Shown: piece by piece, positions 8,150-16,426 of the stretch | Position numbering within the stretch: position 1 is the first letter of the stretch | How the letters are laid out: each line of letters opens with the position of its first letter | From: an uncultured Acetatifactor sp. | GTDB taxonomy: Bacteria; Bacillota; Clostridia; Lachnospirales; Lachnospiraceae | Assembly (NCBI GenBank): GCA_947631615.1 | Contig: CANRLX010000011.1 | Location: forward strand, 1 to 49,994 | Direction of reading: 5' to 3' | Length of the DNA: 49,994 nucleotides | Notes under the pieces: model-generated | The model's input: the letters and a program-made list of their open reading frames with translations, nothing else | Databases searched by the model: none | What the model was told of the DNA's origin: nothing | Position numbers and translations under genes: made by a program

Positions 8150-8177
8150 GTTTCGTCACACCCTCCGAAAAAATTTA
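8150..8177 (-). promoter_or_regulatory. Weak sigma-28-like promoter of the 7835-8098 gene
   Basis: On the minus strand TAAA (8174-8177) is followed after 16 bases by GACGAAAC (8150-8157), 5/8 to the GCCGATAA -10. The CCCTAAA context and the 16-base gap are the same as in the clear promoter at 7714-7741. Confidence 0.35.
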
Positions 8178-8212
8178 GGGCAAAATTCAAAACGGAAAAA
8201 CAATTTCTCTCA

Positions 8213-8241
8213 TTGACGAATATCCCAGGATTGTATATAAT
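8213..8241 (+). promoter_or_regulatory. Sigma-A promoter of ispE
   Basis: TTGACG (8213-8218) and TATAAT (8236-8241) are separated by 17 bp. It is near consensus, 49 bp before the ispE start. It is divergent from the small minus-strand gene starting at 8098. Confidence 0.85.
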
Positions 8242-8290
8242 TAAGTACAATCTATGTATACAAAATACAGGACGCGTCAGGAGGTGGAAC

Positions 8291-9169
8291 ATGGGTGAAC
8301 CGCTGAATCAGTATGAGTGTCGGGCATACGCAAAGATCAATTTGGGCCTGGATGTGTTGGGCAGGCTGCCCAACGGATACCATGAGGTCAAAATGGTGAT
8401 GCAGTCAGTGGGAATCTTTGACGTGCTCACCTTTGAGCGCGCGGAGAGCGGGATTGCGATCACCACGGATGCCGGCGAGCTTCCTACCGACGGGGACAAT
8501 CTGATCTACAGGGCGGCAAAGCTTCTGTTGGACCGTTACTCCATCGAAGAGGGGGTGAGGATCCATCTGCAGAAAAATATTCCCATCGCCGCTGGCATGG
8601 CGGGAGGCAGTACGGATGCCGCCGCTGCGTTAAAGGGTGTGAGCCGACTGTTTGGGCTGGACTGTGGCGAGGAGGAGTGGAGAGAGCTGGGCGTCCGGAT
8701 CGGCGCGGACGTGCCCTACTGTGTGATGGGAGGGACTGCGCTGGCGGAGGGGATCGGTGAGAGGCTGACGGCGCTGCCGCCTGCACCGGACTGTTTTCTG
8801 CTGGTGGCAAAGCCGGATATCAACGTCTCCACCCGGTATGTGTATGAACAGCTGGATTCCCTCGCATCCTATGAGCATCCGGATATTGACGGTATGGTGT
8901 GGGCGATTCGGGAGGGAAGTCTGCAGGGCGTGGTCGAGAGACTGGGAAATGTGCTGCAGGATGTGACGGTTCCCGCCTATCCGATCATCCGCCGGATCAA
9001 GGAGAGGATGTCGGAGCTTGGCGCGGCAGGCTGTTTGATGAGCGGAAGCGGCCCCACCGTGTTCGGCATTTTTACGGAGGAATCCAGGGCTCATGACGCT
9101 TTCCTGCAGATAGAGAGGGAGGCGCTTGCAAAACAGGTTTTCCTGACGCGATTTCAGGAAAGGATTTGA
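8291..9169 (+). CDS. ispE: 4-diphosphocytidyl-2-C-methyl-D-erythritol kinase
   Basis: A 292-residue GHMP kinase that phosphorylates CDP-methylerythritol in the MEP isoprenoid pathway. The ATG at 8291 follows GGAGGTGGAAC. Motifs are AYAKINLGLDVLGRLPNGYHE (N-terminal substrate site), the glycine-rich ATP loop IPIAAGMAGGSTDAAAAL and the C-terminal LMSGSGPTVFGIF. Length and order of motifs are normal. A near-consensus promoter lies upstream. The GntR regulator starts 71 bp after the stop and could be cotranscribed. Confidence 0.96.
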   Translation: MGEPLNQYECRAYAKINLGLDVLGRLPNGYHEVKMVMQSVGIFDVLTFERAESGIAITTDAGELPTDGDNLIYRAAKLLLDRYSIEEGVRIHLQKNIPIAAGMAGGSTDAAAALKGVSRLFGLDCGEEEWRELGVRIGADVPYCVMGGTALAEGIGERLTALPPAPDCFLLVAKPDINVSTRYVYEQLDSLASYEHPDIDGMVWAIREGSLQGVVERLGNVLQDVTVPAYPIIRRIKERMSELGAAGCLMSGSGPTVFGIFTEESRAHDAFLQIEREALAKQVFLTRFQERI

Positions 9170-9240
9170 GAGAGCCGCGGATGGACGTCGGGCGGCTGTC
9201 CGTTTGGCAGGGGCCATATGGGGGAAGGAGAGGGTTAGTG

Positions 9241-9918
9241 ATGCAGGATAATTTGCAGGTGAATATGGACGAGTTTCTGCCGCTCAGAGATGTGGTGTTC
9301 AACACGCTGCGGCAGGCGATCCTGACCGGAGAATTAAAACCGGGGGAGCGGCTGATGGAGATTCATCTGGCGGATCGGCTGGGAGTCAGCCGAACGCCCA
9401 TCCGAGAGGCGATCCGCAAGCTGGAGCTGGAGGGGCTTGTGACGATGATCCCCCGAAAAGGGGCGGAGGTGGCTCAGATCACGGAAAAGAGCATGAATGA
9501 TGTGCTGGAGGTGAGGCGCGCCCTGGATGCTCTGTGTGTGGAGCTTGCCTGCGACCGGATCACGGAGGAGGAGCTTGAGCGGCTCAAGGAGGCCTGTGAC
9601 AGCTTTGCGCAGGCGGTGAGGACAAAGGATGTGAAGAAGATCGCGCAGGCGGATGTGTCTCTCCACGACATTATTGTGCAGGCGACCGGAAACCAGCGTT
9701 TGATCCAGCTGGTGAACAACCTGTCCGAGCAGATGTACCGCTACCGCTTCGAGTATATCAAGGACTTTCGTCAGCATGAAAAACTGGTGGAGGAGCATAG
9801 AATTATCTATGACAGCATCGTGAGGAAGGATAAGGAGACGGCGGCGCAGGCTGCCCGTATGCACATCGACAACCAAAAAAGGGCGATCATCCGGCAGATC
9901 CGTCTGGAGGGGAAATAG
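9241..9918 (+). CDS. GntR-family regulator, FadR/FCD subfamily
   Basis: A 225-residue transcription factor. The ATG at 9241 follows GGAAGGAGAGG and yields the usual short N-terminal arm; upstream in-frame TTG and ATG codons overlap the ispE end and lack such a site. Residues 15-78 are the GntR winged helix (LRQAILTGELKPGERL, LADRLGVSRTPIREAIRKLELEGLV). Residues about 88-215 are an FCD ligand domain with helices carrying the metal/ligand residues (ARMHIDNQ near the end, DVSLHDIIVQATGN). The effector is unknown; FCD regulators usually sense small organic acids or sugars acids. No obvious target operon is adjacent. Confidence 0.9.
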   Translation: MQDNLQVNMDEFLPLRDVVFNTLRQAILTGELKPGERLMEIHLADRLGVSRTPIREAIRKLELEGLVTMIPRKGAEVAQITEKSMNDVLEVRRALDALCVELACDRITEEELERLKEACDSFAQAVRTKDVKKIAQADVSLHDIIVQATGNQRLIQLVNNLSEQMYRYRFEYIKDFRQHEKLVEEHRIIYDSIVRKDKETAAQAARMHIDNQKRAIIRQIRLEGK

Positions 9919-9924
9919 AAAAGT

Positions 9925-10046
9925 GGCACGAAGGAACGTGAAATACCGACACGAAGGAACGTGAAATACCGACACAAAGGAACGTGAAACACCGGCACGA
10001 AGGAACGTGAAAAAACGGTATAAAACGGTATAAAACGGTATAAAAC
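9925..10046 (+). repeat. Tandem repeat patch: 23-bp unit x4, then 10-bp unit x3
   Basis: Four near-identical 23-bp units start at 9925, 9948, 9971 and 9994. Each contains CACGAAGGAACGTG, itself an inverted repeat (CACG/CGTG). They are followed without a gap by three perfect copies of GGTATAAAAC (10017-10046). The patch fills the space between the GntR gene and the small exported protein gene. Confidence 0.95.
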
Positions 10047-10097
10047 CAAGGAAACGTGCAATACTCTCACCATCAGATATGGAAAGAGGGTTATTGC

Positions 10098-10451
10098 ATG
10101 AAAAAAGATATTCGTATATTACTCTGTGTCTGCGCGGCAATCGGCTGGTGGGGGTTTTTGTATCCGGAGCTTGCCATGACGCCGGACACCTATCAGGTCG
10201 TGGGGCAGGATCCGGCTGTGGGGCAGGATCCGGTTGTGGGACAGGATCCGGCCGTAGGGACAGAGGGAGAAGAGACGGAGGCTTCCGGAAGAGAGATCTG
10301 CTGGGAGATACTGAACGCCGACAGCAGTCAGGTACATTTTCGCAGCAGGCTGCTCGATCGTCTGGAGGCCTTTATGGAATATAGGAGAACCGGTCATGAG
10401 TCAGGAGAGCAGCATCCAGCTAACGAAGTATGCGCCCATCGGCGTATTTGA
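10098..10451 (+). CDS. Small exported protein with VGQDP repeats, overlapping murI
   Basis: A 117-residue protein of unknown function. The ATG at 10098 follows AGAGGGTTATTGC. Residues 1-25 form a signal-anchor (KKDIRILLCVCAAIGWWGF). Residues 35-53 carry three tandem VGQDP units, encoded by three near-identical 18-bp DNA repeats between about 10197 and 10250. The C-terminal part includes WEILNADSSQVHFRSRLLDRLEAF. Its last 56 bases overlap murI in another frame, so its translation may be coupled to glutamate racemase. Anchoring outside the membrane is likely but the role is not recognisable. Confidence 0.65.
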   Translation: MKKDIRILLCVCAAIGWWGFLYPELAMTPDTYQVVGQDPAVGQDPVVGQDPAVGTEGEETEASGREICWEILNADSSQVHFRSRLLDRLEAFMEYRRTGHESGEQHPANEVCAHRRI

Positions 10452-11238
10452 TTCCGGCATGGGAGGATTGACGGTCGCGCGAGAGATCATGCGGCAGATC
10501 CCCAACGAGAAAATCATATATTTCGGCGACACCGCCAGGCTGCCTTACGGCAGCAAGTCGCAGGAGACGGTCACGCGCTTTTCGCGTCAGATCGTGCGGT
10601 TTCTGCGGACATTTCAGGTAAAGACCATCGTGGTGGCGTGTAACACGGCCAGTGCCTACGCGCTGGACGAACTGGAGAGGGAGAGCGACATCCCCATTAT
10701 CGGCGTGGTGAAGCCCGGGGCCAGGACGGCCGTGGAGGTCACCAGGAACGGAAGGATCGGTGTGATCGCCACGGAGGCAACCATCGGAAGTCAGATCTAC
10801 ACCAAGTACATAAAAGAATGGAACCGAGATGTCACCATCTACGGAAAGGCGTGCCCGCTCTTTGTGCCGCTGGTGGAGGAGGGACTCTGGGAGGATCCGG
10901 TTACGGACGAGATCGCCAAGCGCTATCTGACGGAGCTGATCGATATTGACATCGATTCCCTGATCCTCGGGTGCACGCACTATCCGCTGATCCGCTCTAC
11001 GCTGGGGCGCATCATGGGGGAAAAGGTGACGCTGGTCAATCCGGCCTATGAGACCGCCAGGGAGCTTCGGGAGATGCTTCAGGAGAAGGGGCTTCTCAAC
11101 GACGAGCCACCGAAACTGGGAGAGAACCAATACCAGTTTTATGTCAGCGACGGCGCGGACAAATTTAAGCACTTCGCCAATTCCATTATCAAATACGGCG
11201 TGCTCTCCGCTAAGATCATCAATATCGAGCAGTATTGA
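10396..11238 (+). CDS. murI: Glutamate racemase
   Basis: A 280-residue cofactor-independent racemase producing D-glutamate for peptidoglycan. Catalytic motifs are VFDSGMGGLTV (Asp/Ser site), VVACNTASAYAL (first catalytic Cys) and LILGCTHYPLI (second catalytic Cys). The ATG at 10396 follows TAGGAGAACCGGTC; the 12 residues before the IGVFDSG strand are normal. The start lies inside the preceding small-protein gene (56-bp overlap). It is followed after 13 bp by a DUF1934 protein, a neighbour often seen with murI-type genes. Confidence 0.96.
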   Translation: MSQESSIQLTKYAPIGVFDSGMGGLTVAREIMRQIPNEKIIYFGDTARLPYGSKSQETVTRFSRQIVRFLRTFQVKTIVVACNTASAYALDELERESDIPIIGVVKPGARTAVEVTRNGRIGVIATEATIGSQIYTKYIKEWNRDVTIYGKACPLFVPLVEEGLWEDPVTDEIAKRYLTELIDIDIDSLILGCTHYPLIRSTLGRIMGEKVTLVNPAYETARELREMLQEKGLLNDEPPKLGENQYQFYVSDGADKFKHFANSIIKYGVLSAKIINIEQY

Positions 11239-11251
11239 GGGAGAGGAAGAT

Positions 11252-11719
11252 ATGGGAACACAGGCGGAGCTTACGATTCGAGGATTTCATGTGACGGGGA
11301 CCTCGGAGAAATCGCAGATGGAGACGAGGGTCACCGCAGAGTATTATCAGAGGGACGGCAGCCACTATCTCTTTTATCGGGAAAAGCTGGAGGGGTTTGA
11401 GGAGCCGGTCAAGACCCGAATCCGGCTTCGGGAGAAGCGGATAGAACTGAACCGACAGGGAGCGCTGAACGCGCAGATGATCTTTGAGGAGGGCAGAACG
11501 CACCTGTCGCATTATATGACGCCTTATGGGGAATTGCTCTTAGGCATCGCCACGCGGAAGGTGGAGCTGAGAGAGGGAGATGGGACGCTTTCCGTGGAGG
11601 CGGAATATTCCCTGGAAATGAACGGAGAGCATCAGGCGGACAGCAGGATGGAGATCCTGCTGTCTATTTCAGAGGCTTTGCGCCGCCCTTTTCCTGAAGG
11701 GTGTCCACGGCGCGCCTGA
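11252..11719 (+). CDS. DUF1934 (YwiB-like) beta-barrel protein
   Basis: A 155-residue cytoplasmic protein starting at ATG 11252 after GAGAGGAAG. The body is alternating beta strands (ELTIRGFHVTGT, YLFYREKLEG, TRIRLREKRIELNRQG, AQMIFEEGRTHLSHYMTPYGELLLGI, LSVEAEYSLEMNG), the lipocalin-like pattern of DUF1934. Function in the family is unknown. The final 56 bases overlap the converging gene ending at 11664, an unusually long tail-to-tail overlap. The last 20 residues (RRPFPEGCPRRA region) look non-conserved, suggesting a recent stop-codon shift. Confidence 0.8.
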   Translation: MGTQAELTIRGFHVTGTSEKSQMETRVTAEYYQRDGSHYLFYREKLEGFEEPVKTRIRLREKRIELNRQGALNAQMIFEEGRTHLSHYMTPYGELLLGIATRKVELREGDGTLSVEAEYSLEMNGEHQADSRMEILLSISEALRRPFPEGCPRRA

Positions 11720-12143
11720 AGAATCCCTTTTTCTTTTGGGGGACAGGCTCGGACTTGTGAGCGTGCAGGCCCTTTACCTCCAGGATATAAATGCCGCTCA
11801 CCACAGCCTTCACTTCCCGCTTTACGGGAATGGAATCAAAAATCTTGTCGTCGCTGATCAGGGAGAGGATCTGGGGCCCCACCTTTGCCTTGACGATGGG
11901 GAGCTTGGAGCCGCGCATCATCTTGGGCGTCTGATCGATCACCATCTGTGGCAGGCCGGAGTCGCGGATCTTCATGCGTTTTTTGTCAATGATCAGCATG
12001 GATACCGTCTGGCGGTTGGCATTCAGCATCTCCTGCTGCTCCGCCTGTTTCTTCTGTGCTTTTTTCCCCAGGAAATATAATCCCGTGACGATGGCGATCA
12101 GTACCACCAGGATCACCAACAATGTGATTGCGAACGGACTCAT
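11664..12143 (-). CDS. Membrane-anchored protein of unknown function
   Basis: A 159-residue protein starting at ATG 12143 after AGGAGGTAGGTATTGTT. Residues 5-27 form one transmembrane helix (ITLLVILVVLIAIVTGLYFL), followed by a short KK/Q-rich linker and a soluble cytoplasmic domain (about residues 45-125) with strands SMLIIDKKRMKIRDSGLP and KLPIVKAKVGPQILSLISDDKIFDS. The tail is Lys-rich. No enzymatic motif is seen; the conserved-looking DKIFDSIPVKREVKAVVSGIYI stretch suggests a maintained family of unknown role. It converges on the DUF1934 gene and diverges from cls. Confidence 0.7.
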   Translation of the reverse strand: MSPFAITLLVILVVLIAIVTGLYFLGKKAQKKQAEQQEMLNANRQTVSMLIIDKKRMKIRDSGLPQMVIDQTPKMMRGSKLPIVKAKVGPQILSLISDDKIFDSIPVKREVKAVVSGIYILEVKGLHAHKSEPVPQKKKGFFRRAVDTLQEKGGAKPLK

Positions 12144-12186
12144 AACAATACCTACCTCCTACTGCGGACTATAAACAATTTAAACT

Positions 12187-12216
12187 ATTTTAACATAAAG
12201 AGCATCGGTAAGGCAA
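12187..12216 (-). promoter_or_regulatory. Candidate promoter of the 11664-12143 gene
   Basis: On the minus strand TTGCCT (12211-12216) and TAAAAT (12187-12192) are 18 bp apart, with TG before the -10 (extended -10). Confidence 0.5.
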
Positions 12217-12266
12217 CAGAACAGGAGAAAGAAATTATAGATTTTTCACTTTTTTACAGAGAAATG

Positions 12267-12275
12267 TGTTATACT
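12267..12275 (+). promoter_or_regulatory. Extended -10 promoter of cls
   Basis: TGTTATACT gives an extended -10 (TG, one base, TATACT at 12270-12275), 50 bp before the cls start. No convincing -35 is present. Confidence 0.5.
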
Positions 12276-12324
12276 CTTACTGTGTTTTACAGGCGGGAAG
12301 CGCCTGCGGAAAGGACGAAGGATT

Positions 12325-13797
12325 ATGGGAAACGCATGGGAGGTCTTTCGGACGGCGGTCGCCTTCTTTTTTGACCATATGCTGGTTTGGAATATGATCT
12401 TTGCGATCATCATTGTTTTTTTTCAGCGCCGCAATCCAAAGAGCGTTTGGGCCTGGCTGCTTTTGTTGTATTTTATACCGGTGGCGGGCTTTGTGTTTTA
12501 TCTTTTGATCGGGCAGGATATGCACAAGCGAAGGATGTTTCGGGTAAAAGAGGTGGAGGATCATCTGAGCGAGGCGATCCGGCAGCAGGAGCATCAGCTG
12601 GAGCGGCTGGACGAGGAGCGGTTTGACACGCAGATTCGCGATTACAGGGATCTGGTCATGTACAATCTGGAATCCTACGGGGCTATGCTGACCAACGACA
12701 ACGATATTGATATCTTCACGGACGGGGAGGAAAAGTTTGAGGCGCTGATCGAGGATCTGAAGAGCGCGGAGCATTTTATTCACATCCAATATTATATCAT
12801 TCGCAACGATGTGGTCTTTGAGCGCATCAGTGAAGTGCTGAAGGAGAAGGCCGCCCAGGGGGTGGATGTGCGCGTGATGTTTGACGCTATGGGCTGCAGG
12901 AAGGTGAACCACAGGTTTTGGAAGGAGCTGAACGCCCGGGGGATACAGACGGCGGAGTTTTTTCCGGCGATCCTGCGCAGGCTGCAGCTTCGCATCAACT
13001 ATCGCAATCACCGCAAGATCGTCGTCATTGATAACCGGATCGGATATGTGGGCGGCTTTAACATCGGAGCGGAGTATGTAGACCTGGATCCGAAATTCGG
13101 CCATTGGCGGGATACGCATCTGCGCATCCGCGGGAGCGCGGTCATGGGACTGCAGCTTCGCTTTGTCTTGGATTGGAACTATGCGGCGAAGGAAAATCTG
13201 CTGCAGTGTCCGAAGCTTTTTGAAGGGATCCGGCCCGGGAATCGGGATCACTGCGAGATGCAGATCATTTCCAGCGGGCCCGACAACACCACCGAGATGA
13301 TCCGCGACAATTATCTGCGCCTGATCTCCCGGGCAGAGGAGAGCATTTATATCCAGACGCCCTACTTTATACCGGATGAATCGATCCTCAATGCGCTGAA
13401 GATCGCTGTGCGCTCCGGCATACGGGTCAACATCATGATTCCCTGTATGCCGGATCATCCCTTTATCTATTGGGCGACCTACTCCTATGTCGGAGATCTG
13501 GTCATGGCGGGAGCCCGCTGTTACACCTATGACAAGGGGTTTCTGCACAGCAAGGGTGTCATCGTGGACGGCAAGGCGTTCTGCTACGGCACGGCAAATA
13601 TGGATATCCGCAGCTTTGCGCTGAATTTTGAGGTCAACGCGGTGGTGTACAACCGCAGCAAGGCGCAGGAGATGATCCGGATCTTCCAGGAGGACGTCAA
13701 GGACTGCACCCTGATTACGCGCGACTATTACCTGTCGCGGAATTTGTGGATTCGGGTGAGAGAGCAGGTCTGCCGCCTGCTGTCTCCGCTTTTGTAA
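12325..13797 (+). CDS. cls: Cardiolipin synthase
   Basis: A 490-residue membrane phospholipase D-type enzyme condensing two phosphatidylglycerols to cardiolipin. Two N-terminal transmembrane helices (about residues 18-33 and 40-62, the PLDc_N region) are followed by two HKD catalytic repeats: HRKIVVIDNRIGYVGGFNIG with His229, and HSKGVIVDGKAFCYGTANMD with His408. Length is typical of bacterial Cls. The start follows GGAAAGGACGAAGGATT. An extended -10 promoter lies 50 bp upstream, so it appears to be its own unit. Confidence 0.95.
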   Translation: MGNAWEVFRTAVAFFFDHMLVWNMIFAIIIVFFQRRNPKSVWAWLLLLYFIPVAGFVFYLLIGQDMHKRRMFRVKEVEDHLSEAIRQQEHQLERLDEERFDTQIRDYRDLVMYNLESYGAMLTNDNDIDIFTDGEEKFEALIEDLKSAEHFIHIQYYIIRNDVVFERISEVLKEKAAQGVDVRVMFDAMGCRKVNHRFWKELNARGIQTAEFFPAILRRLQLRINYRNHRKIVVIDNRIGYVGGFNIGAEYVDLDPKFGHWRDTHLRIRGSAVMGLQLRFVLDWNYAAKENLLQCPKLFEGIRPGNRDHCEMQIISSGPDNTTEMIRDNYLRLISRAEESIYIQTPYFIPDESILNALKIAVRSGIRVNIMIPCMPDHPFIYWATYSYVGDLVMAGARCYTYDKGFLHSKGVIVDGKAFCYGTANMDIRSFALNFEVNAVVYNRSKAQEMIRIFQEDVKDCTLITRDYYLSRNLWIRVREQVCRLLSPLL

Positions 13798-13856
13798 AAG
13801 CACTTTTAAATACCGGCAAAGTATGATAGACTGAAAGGAAAAGGAGAGAGCGATCT

Positions 13857-14927
13857 ATGAAAAAAAGGAGAGGGATGCTGCTGGCAGCGGCGGTCCTGGC
13901 GGCAGGCGTGCTGTCGGCCTGCGGAAAAAACGGGGCGGATGTTCCGTTGAAGGACATGGATGTGGACAAATATGTGACCCTGGGGGAATATCGGGGGATC
14001 GAGGTGAGCGTGCCCCGCGTTCCCGTGGACGATGCGGAGTGCGAGGAGATGACGAAGAGCCTGTATTACAGCGCGGCAGCCGCTTCCACCGCAGAGATAG
14101 AAAACGGCATTGTGGACCGCGCGGTAGAGGAGGGCGATATTGTCAATCTCGATTACGTGGGAAAAAAGGACGGGGAAGCCTTTGAGGGAGGAACCGCGGA
14201 GGGGCACAATCTCGCGATCGGTTCCGGACAGTTTATTGAGGGCTTTGAGGAGGGCCTGATCGGCGTCATGCCCGGAGAGACGGTGGATCTGCCCCTGACT
14301 TTTCCGGAAAGCTACGGAAACGAGGAACTTGCGGGACAGGATGTCGTCTTTACTGTCAAGGTGAACTGTATCGTGCCGGAGGAGATGAGCTCTGTTTTCG
14401 TGGCGGAGATGGGCCTTCCCGACGTGAATAATTTAGAGGAACTGAGGCAATATGTTTATGACTACATGTCCGGCTACAACGAGCAGATGTACAACAGCCA
14501 GGTGCAGGACGCTGTGCTGGATGAGTTTCTCGGCGCGTGCATTTTTTCGGAGCTGCCGGAATCCATGCTGAACAGATACGAGCAGATCATTCAGTCGAAC
14601 GTGGAGCAGGAGGCCGGTTATTACGGAATGGATGCGGAGAGCTATGTCAGTGAAAATTACAATACGACTCTGGCGGACTTCGTGGCAGCCTACGCTCCGG
14701 ACGCCGTGCGGCAGGATCTTGCCTTTCAGGCGGTGGCTAACCGCGAGGGGCTGAATATCAGCGACGAGGAGCTGAACGAAAGACTTACGGAGTATGCGTC
14801 CGACGCGGGATATGCCACGGTGGAGGAGTTTGTGGGAGAAAATTCGCTGGAGGACTACAGGGATTATTTCATGTATGACAATGTGCTGCATTTTCTTGTG
14901 GAGAACGCACAGATCGTCAACGGATAG
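13857..14927 (+). CDS. Trigger-factor-like FKBP-type peptidyl-prolyl isomerase lipoprotein
   Basis: A 356-residue lipoprotein. The signal peptide has lipobox LSAC (Cys21). Residues about 92-175 are an FKBP domain (EEGDIVNLDYVGKKDG, AIGSGQFIEGFEEGLIGVMPGE, PLTFPESYGNEELAGQDVVF). Residues about 185-350 resemble the helical trigger factor C-terminal chaperone domain. Cytoplasmic trigger factor lacks a lipobox and has an N-terminal ribosome-binding domain, which is absent here, so this is the secreted foldase version, probably helping extracytoplasmic folding. The ATG at 13857 follows AAGGAGAGAGCGATCT. Confidence 0.88.
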   Translation: MKKRRGMLLAAAVLAAGVLSACGKNGADVPLKDMDVDKYVTLGEYRGIEVSVPRVPVDDAECEEMTKSLYYSAAAASTAEIENGIVDRAVEEGDIVNLDYVGKKDGEAFEGGTAEGHNLAIGSGQFIEGFEEGLIGVMPGETVDLPLTFPESYGNEELAGQDVVFTVKVNCIVPEEMSSVFVAEMGLPDVNNLEELRQYVYDYMSGYNEQMYNSQVQDAVLDEFLGACIFSELPESMLNRYEQIIQSNVEQEAGYYGMDAESYVSENYNTTLADFVAAYAPDAVRQDLAFQAVANREGLNISDEELNERLTEYASDAGYATVEEFVGENSLEDYRDYFMYDNVLHFLVENAQIVNG

Positions 14928-15002
14928 GGCGCAGGGTGAGACCGGAAAATATGCGGCCGGTTTCCCGCAGAGGCACGTCGCAGCGTGCAGATAGGATGAG
15001 AT

Positions 15003-16394
15003 ATGGATTTGACGGACATTAGGGAGTTATACCGACACAGAGAGGAATATTTTGGTAAGCAGGTGACCGTGGGAGGCTGGGTGAGGAGCAACCGCGACTC
15101 CAAAAATTTTGGGTTTTTGGTGATCAACGACGGGACGTTCTTTGAGCCGCTCCAGGCAGTGTACGGGGAGGGGCTTGAAAATTTCACGGATATCTGTAAG
15201 ATCAATGTGGGAGCGGCAGTGATCGTCAGGGGCACGATCGTGGAGACGCCCCAGGCCAAGCAGCCGTTTGAGCTGCAGGCACAGGAGGTGCTCGTGGAAG
15301 GGGCATCCACCGCGGATTATCCGCTGCAGAAAAAGAGACATTCTTTTGAATATCTGCGCACGATCTCTCATTTGCGGCCCAGGACCAACACCTTCCAGGC
15401 GGTGTTTCGGGTGCGCTCGCTGATCGCCTATGCCATTCACACCTACTTTATGGAGAGGGGATTTGTGTACGTGCATACGCCGATCATCACCGGCAGCGAC
15501 TGTGAGGGCGCAGGAGAGATGTTTCAGGTGACGACTATGGATTTGAACGATCTGCCCCGGACGCAGGACGGGCAGGTGGATTACAGTAGGGACTTCTTTG
15601 GGAAGGCCGCCAATCTCACCGTCAGCGGCCAGCTCAATGTGGAGACCTATGCGTTTGCGTTCAAAAACGTATACACCTTCGGCCCCACCTTTCGGGCGGA
15701 AAATTCCAATACCACCCGACACGCGGCGGAGTTTTGGATGATCGAGCCGGAGATGGCGTTTGCGGATCTCACCGACGATATGGCTCTGGCGGAGGGGATG
15801 CTGAAATATGTGATCCGATATGTGCTGGACCATGCGCCGGAGGAGATGGCCTTTTTCAATCAGTTTGTGGACAAGGGGCTGATCGAGCGGCTGGAGCATG
15901 TGGCCAACTCGGATTTTGGGCACGTGACCTACACGGAAGCCATTGAGATCCTGCAGAAGAACAATGACAAGTTTGATTACAAGGTTTCCTGGGGCTGTGA
16001 TCTGCAGACGGAGCATGAGAGGTATCTGACGGAGGAGGTCTTTAAGAGACCCGTGTTTGTGACGGACTACCCCAAGGAGATCAAGGCTTTTTATATGAAG
16101 CGGAACGAGGACGGAAAGACCGTGGCGGCGATGGACTGTCTGGTGCCCGGGATCGGGGAGATCATTGGAGGAAGCCAGAGGGAGGACAGGCTCGATGTCC
16201 TGGAGCAAAGGATGGAGGAGCTGGGGCTGAAGAAGGAGGATTATGGCTTCTATCTGGATCTTCGCAGATATGGCTCCGTGAGACACGCAGGCTTCGGCCT
16301 TGGCTTTGAGCGGTGCGTGATGTACCTGACCGGAATGGGCAACATTCGGGATGTGATCCCCTTCCCCAGAACGGTAAACAACTGTGAACTGTAG
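15003..16394 (+). CDS. asnS: Asparaginyl-tRNA synthetase
   Basis: A 463-residue class IIb synthetase charging tRNA-Asn. An N-terminal OB-fold anticodon domain ([20 protein letters not shown]) is followed by motif 2 ([20 protein letters not shown]) and motif 3 ([19 protein letters not shown]). The AsnRS rather than AspRS identity is supported by the short length (no GAD insert) and the [15 protein letters not shown] motif 2 context. The start at 15003 follows AGGATGAGAT. The 75 bp between the previous gene and this one hold no evident T-box leader. Confidence 0.95.
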   Translation: MDLTDIRELYRHREEYFGKQVTVGGWVRSNRDSKNFGFLVINDGTFFEPLQAVYGEGLENFTDICKINVGAAVIVRGTIVETPQAKQPFELQAQEVLVEGASTADYPLQKKRHSFEYLRTISHLRPRTNTFQAVFRVRSLIAYAIHTYFMERGFVYVHTPIITGSDCEGAGEMFQVTTMDLNDLPRTQDGQVDYSRDFFGKAANLTVSGQLNVETYAFAFKNVYTFGPTFRAENSNTTRHAAEFWMIEPEMAFADLTDDMALAEGMLKYVIRYVLDHAPEEMAFFNQFVDKGLIERLEHVANSDFGHVTYTEAIEILQKNNDKFDYKVSWGCDLQTEHERYLTEEVFKRPVFVTDYPKEIKAFYMKRNEDGKTVAAMDCLVPGIGEIIGGSQREDRLDVLEQRMEELGLKKEDYGFYLDLRRYGSVRHAGFGLGFERCVMYLTGMGNIRDVIPFPRTVNNCEL

Positions 16395-16426
16395 AGCGAG
16401 CTGTGAATCAGAAGAGAGAGACACGT

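Noticed and set aside
9166..9240. Upstream TTG/ATG starts for the GntR regulator
   Set aside because: The TTG overlaps the ispE stop and neither codon has a suitable ribosome binding site; ATG 9241 does.
9925..10046. CRISPR-like array
   Set aside because: Units are contiguous with no unique spacers, and no cas genes are nearby.
12277..13803. Long open frame antisense to cls (and similar ones antisense to the SPOCS-LysM and asnS genes)
   Set aside because: These are codon-usage shadows of GC-rich genes; they lack starts with ribosome binding sites and have no recognisable domains.
14928..15002. Possible T-box leader before asnS
   Set aside because: Only 75 bp are available and no T-box consensus or terminator/antiterminator pair is visible.
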